From Acidimicrobiaceae bacterium (GTDB lineage Bacteria; Actinomycetota; Acidimicrobiia; Acidimicrobiales; Acidimicrobiaceae): 34,900 bases of DNA. The translations under genes were made by a program, and so were the position numbers. The DNA lies in contig JABEUP010000063.1 in assembly GCA_013044365.1 (NCBI GenBank), positions 1 to 34,900 on the forward strand. Direction: 5' to 3'. This document shows, in pieces, positions 34,900-34,900 of this stretch. Positions within the stretch are counted from its first letter, which is position 1; every line of letters starts with the position of its first letter. The notes under the pieces were generated by a model. That model was not told where the DNA came from and did not search any database. It was given only the letters and a program-made list of their open reading frames with translations.

Positions 34900-34900
34900 C

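Overview
The window reads as a typical chromosome segment of a mid-GC actinobacterium. I judge the base composition to be near 50 % GC by eye. The order mnmA, ligA, gatC, gatA, gatB, ilv genes and leuA is the arrangement known from Actinobacteria, and Ser/Thr kinases with PASTA repeats and frequent GTG/TTG starts fit. The modest GC and the gene mix suggest a member of the Acidimicrobiia, but this is inference without a database search. No rRNA, tRNA, CRISPR array, insertion sequence or phage gene was seen.

Layout. 1-1169: gene-poor DNA, then a small methyltransferase. 1320-7201: a probably structured leader and a tightly packed five-gene run: a soluble PRC-barrel/MgtE_N/CBS protein, an NRAMP-related transporter whose metal-site residues look like the Mg2+-transporting branch, a family-4 glycosyltransferase, a methyltransferase and an alpha/alpha-toroid (prenyltransferase/squalene-cyclase-like) protein. 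A further methyltransferase faces this run at 7179-7982. 8304-9041: a YwaF-type membrane protein. 9350-13025: an M1 aminopeptidase and a PfkB sugar/nucleoside kinase, divergent. 13559-17687: a glycerophosphodiesterase, then mnmA and ligA. 17842-20243: a PASTA kinase convergent with an SCP2 protein. 20921-24194: gatC, gatA, gatB. 24342-29608: ilvD, then ilvB, ilvN, ilvC. 29608-31876: an ABC exporter starting on the last base of ilvC. 31995-32684: a cysteine-rich unknown, convergent with leuA. The right edge holds the C-terminal part of a DNA methyltransferase.

How it works together. The right half is a branched-chain amino acid block. IlvB/IlvN, IlvC and IlvD make the 2-oxo acids for valine and isoleucine, and LeuA commits 2-oxoisovalerate to leucine. 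Two transcription attenuators are readable directly. Upstream of ilvB is a 12-residue leader peptide with Leu-Leu-Val-Val-Val-Val-Ile; upstream of leuA is one with Leu-Leu-Leu. In each the leader stop codon abuts a first hairpin, which is followed by a U-tailed terminator. Both leader ORFs, and ilvD, lack Shine-Dalgarno sequences, and a -10-like hexamer sits a few bases upstream, so leaderless transcripts are likely. The ABC exporter appears to be co-transcribed with ilvBNC.

The most open biology lies in the magnesium-transporter/glycosyltransferase/toroid operon with its leader, and in the exporter tied to ilvBNC. I see no clearly new defence or mobile system.
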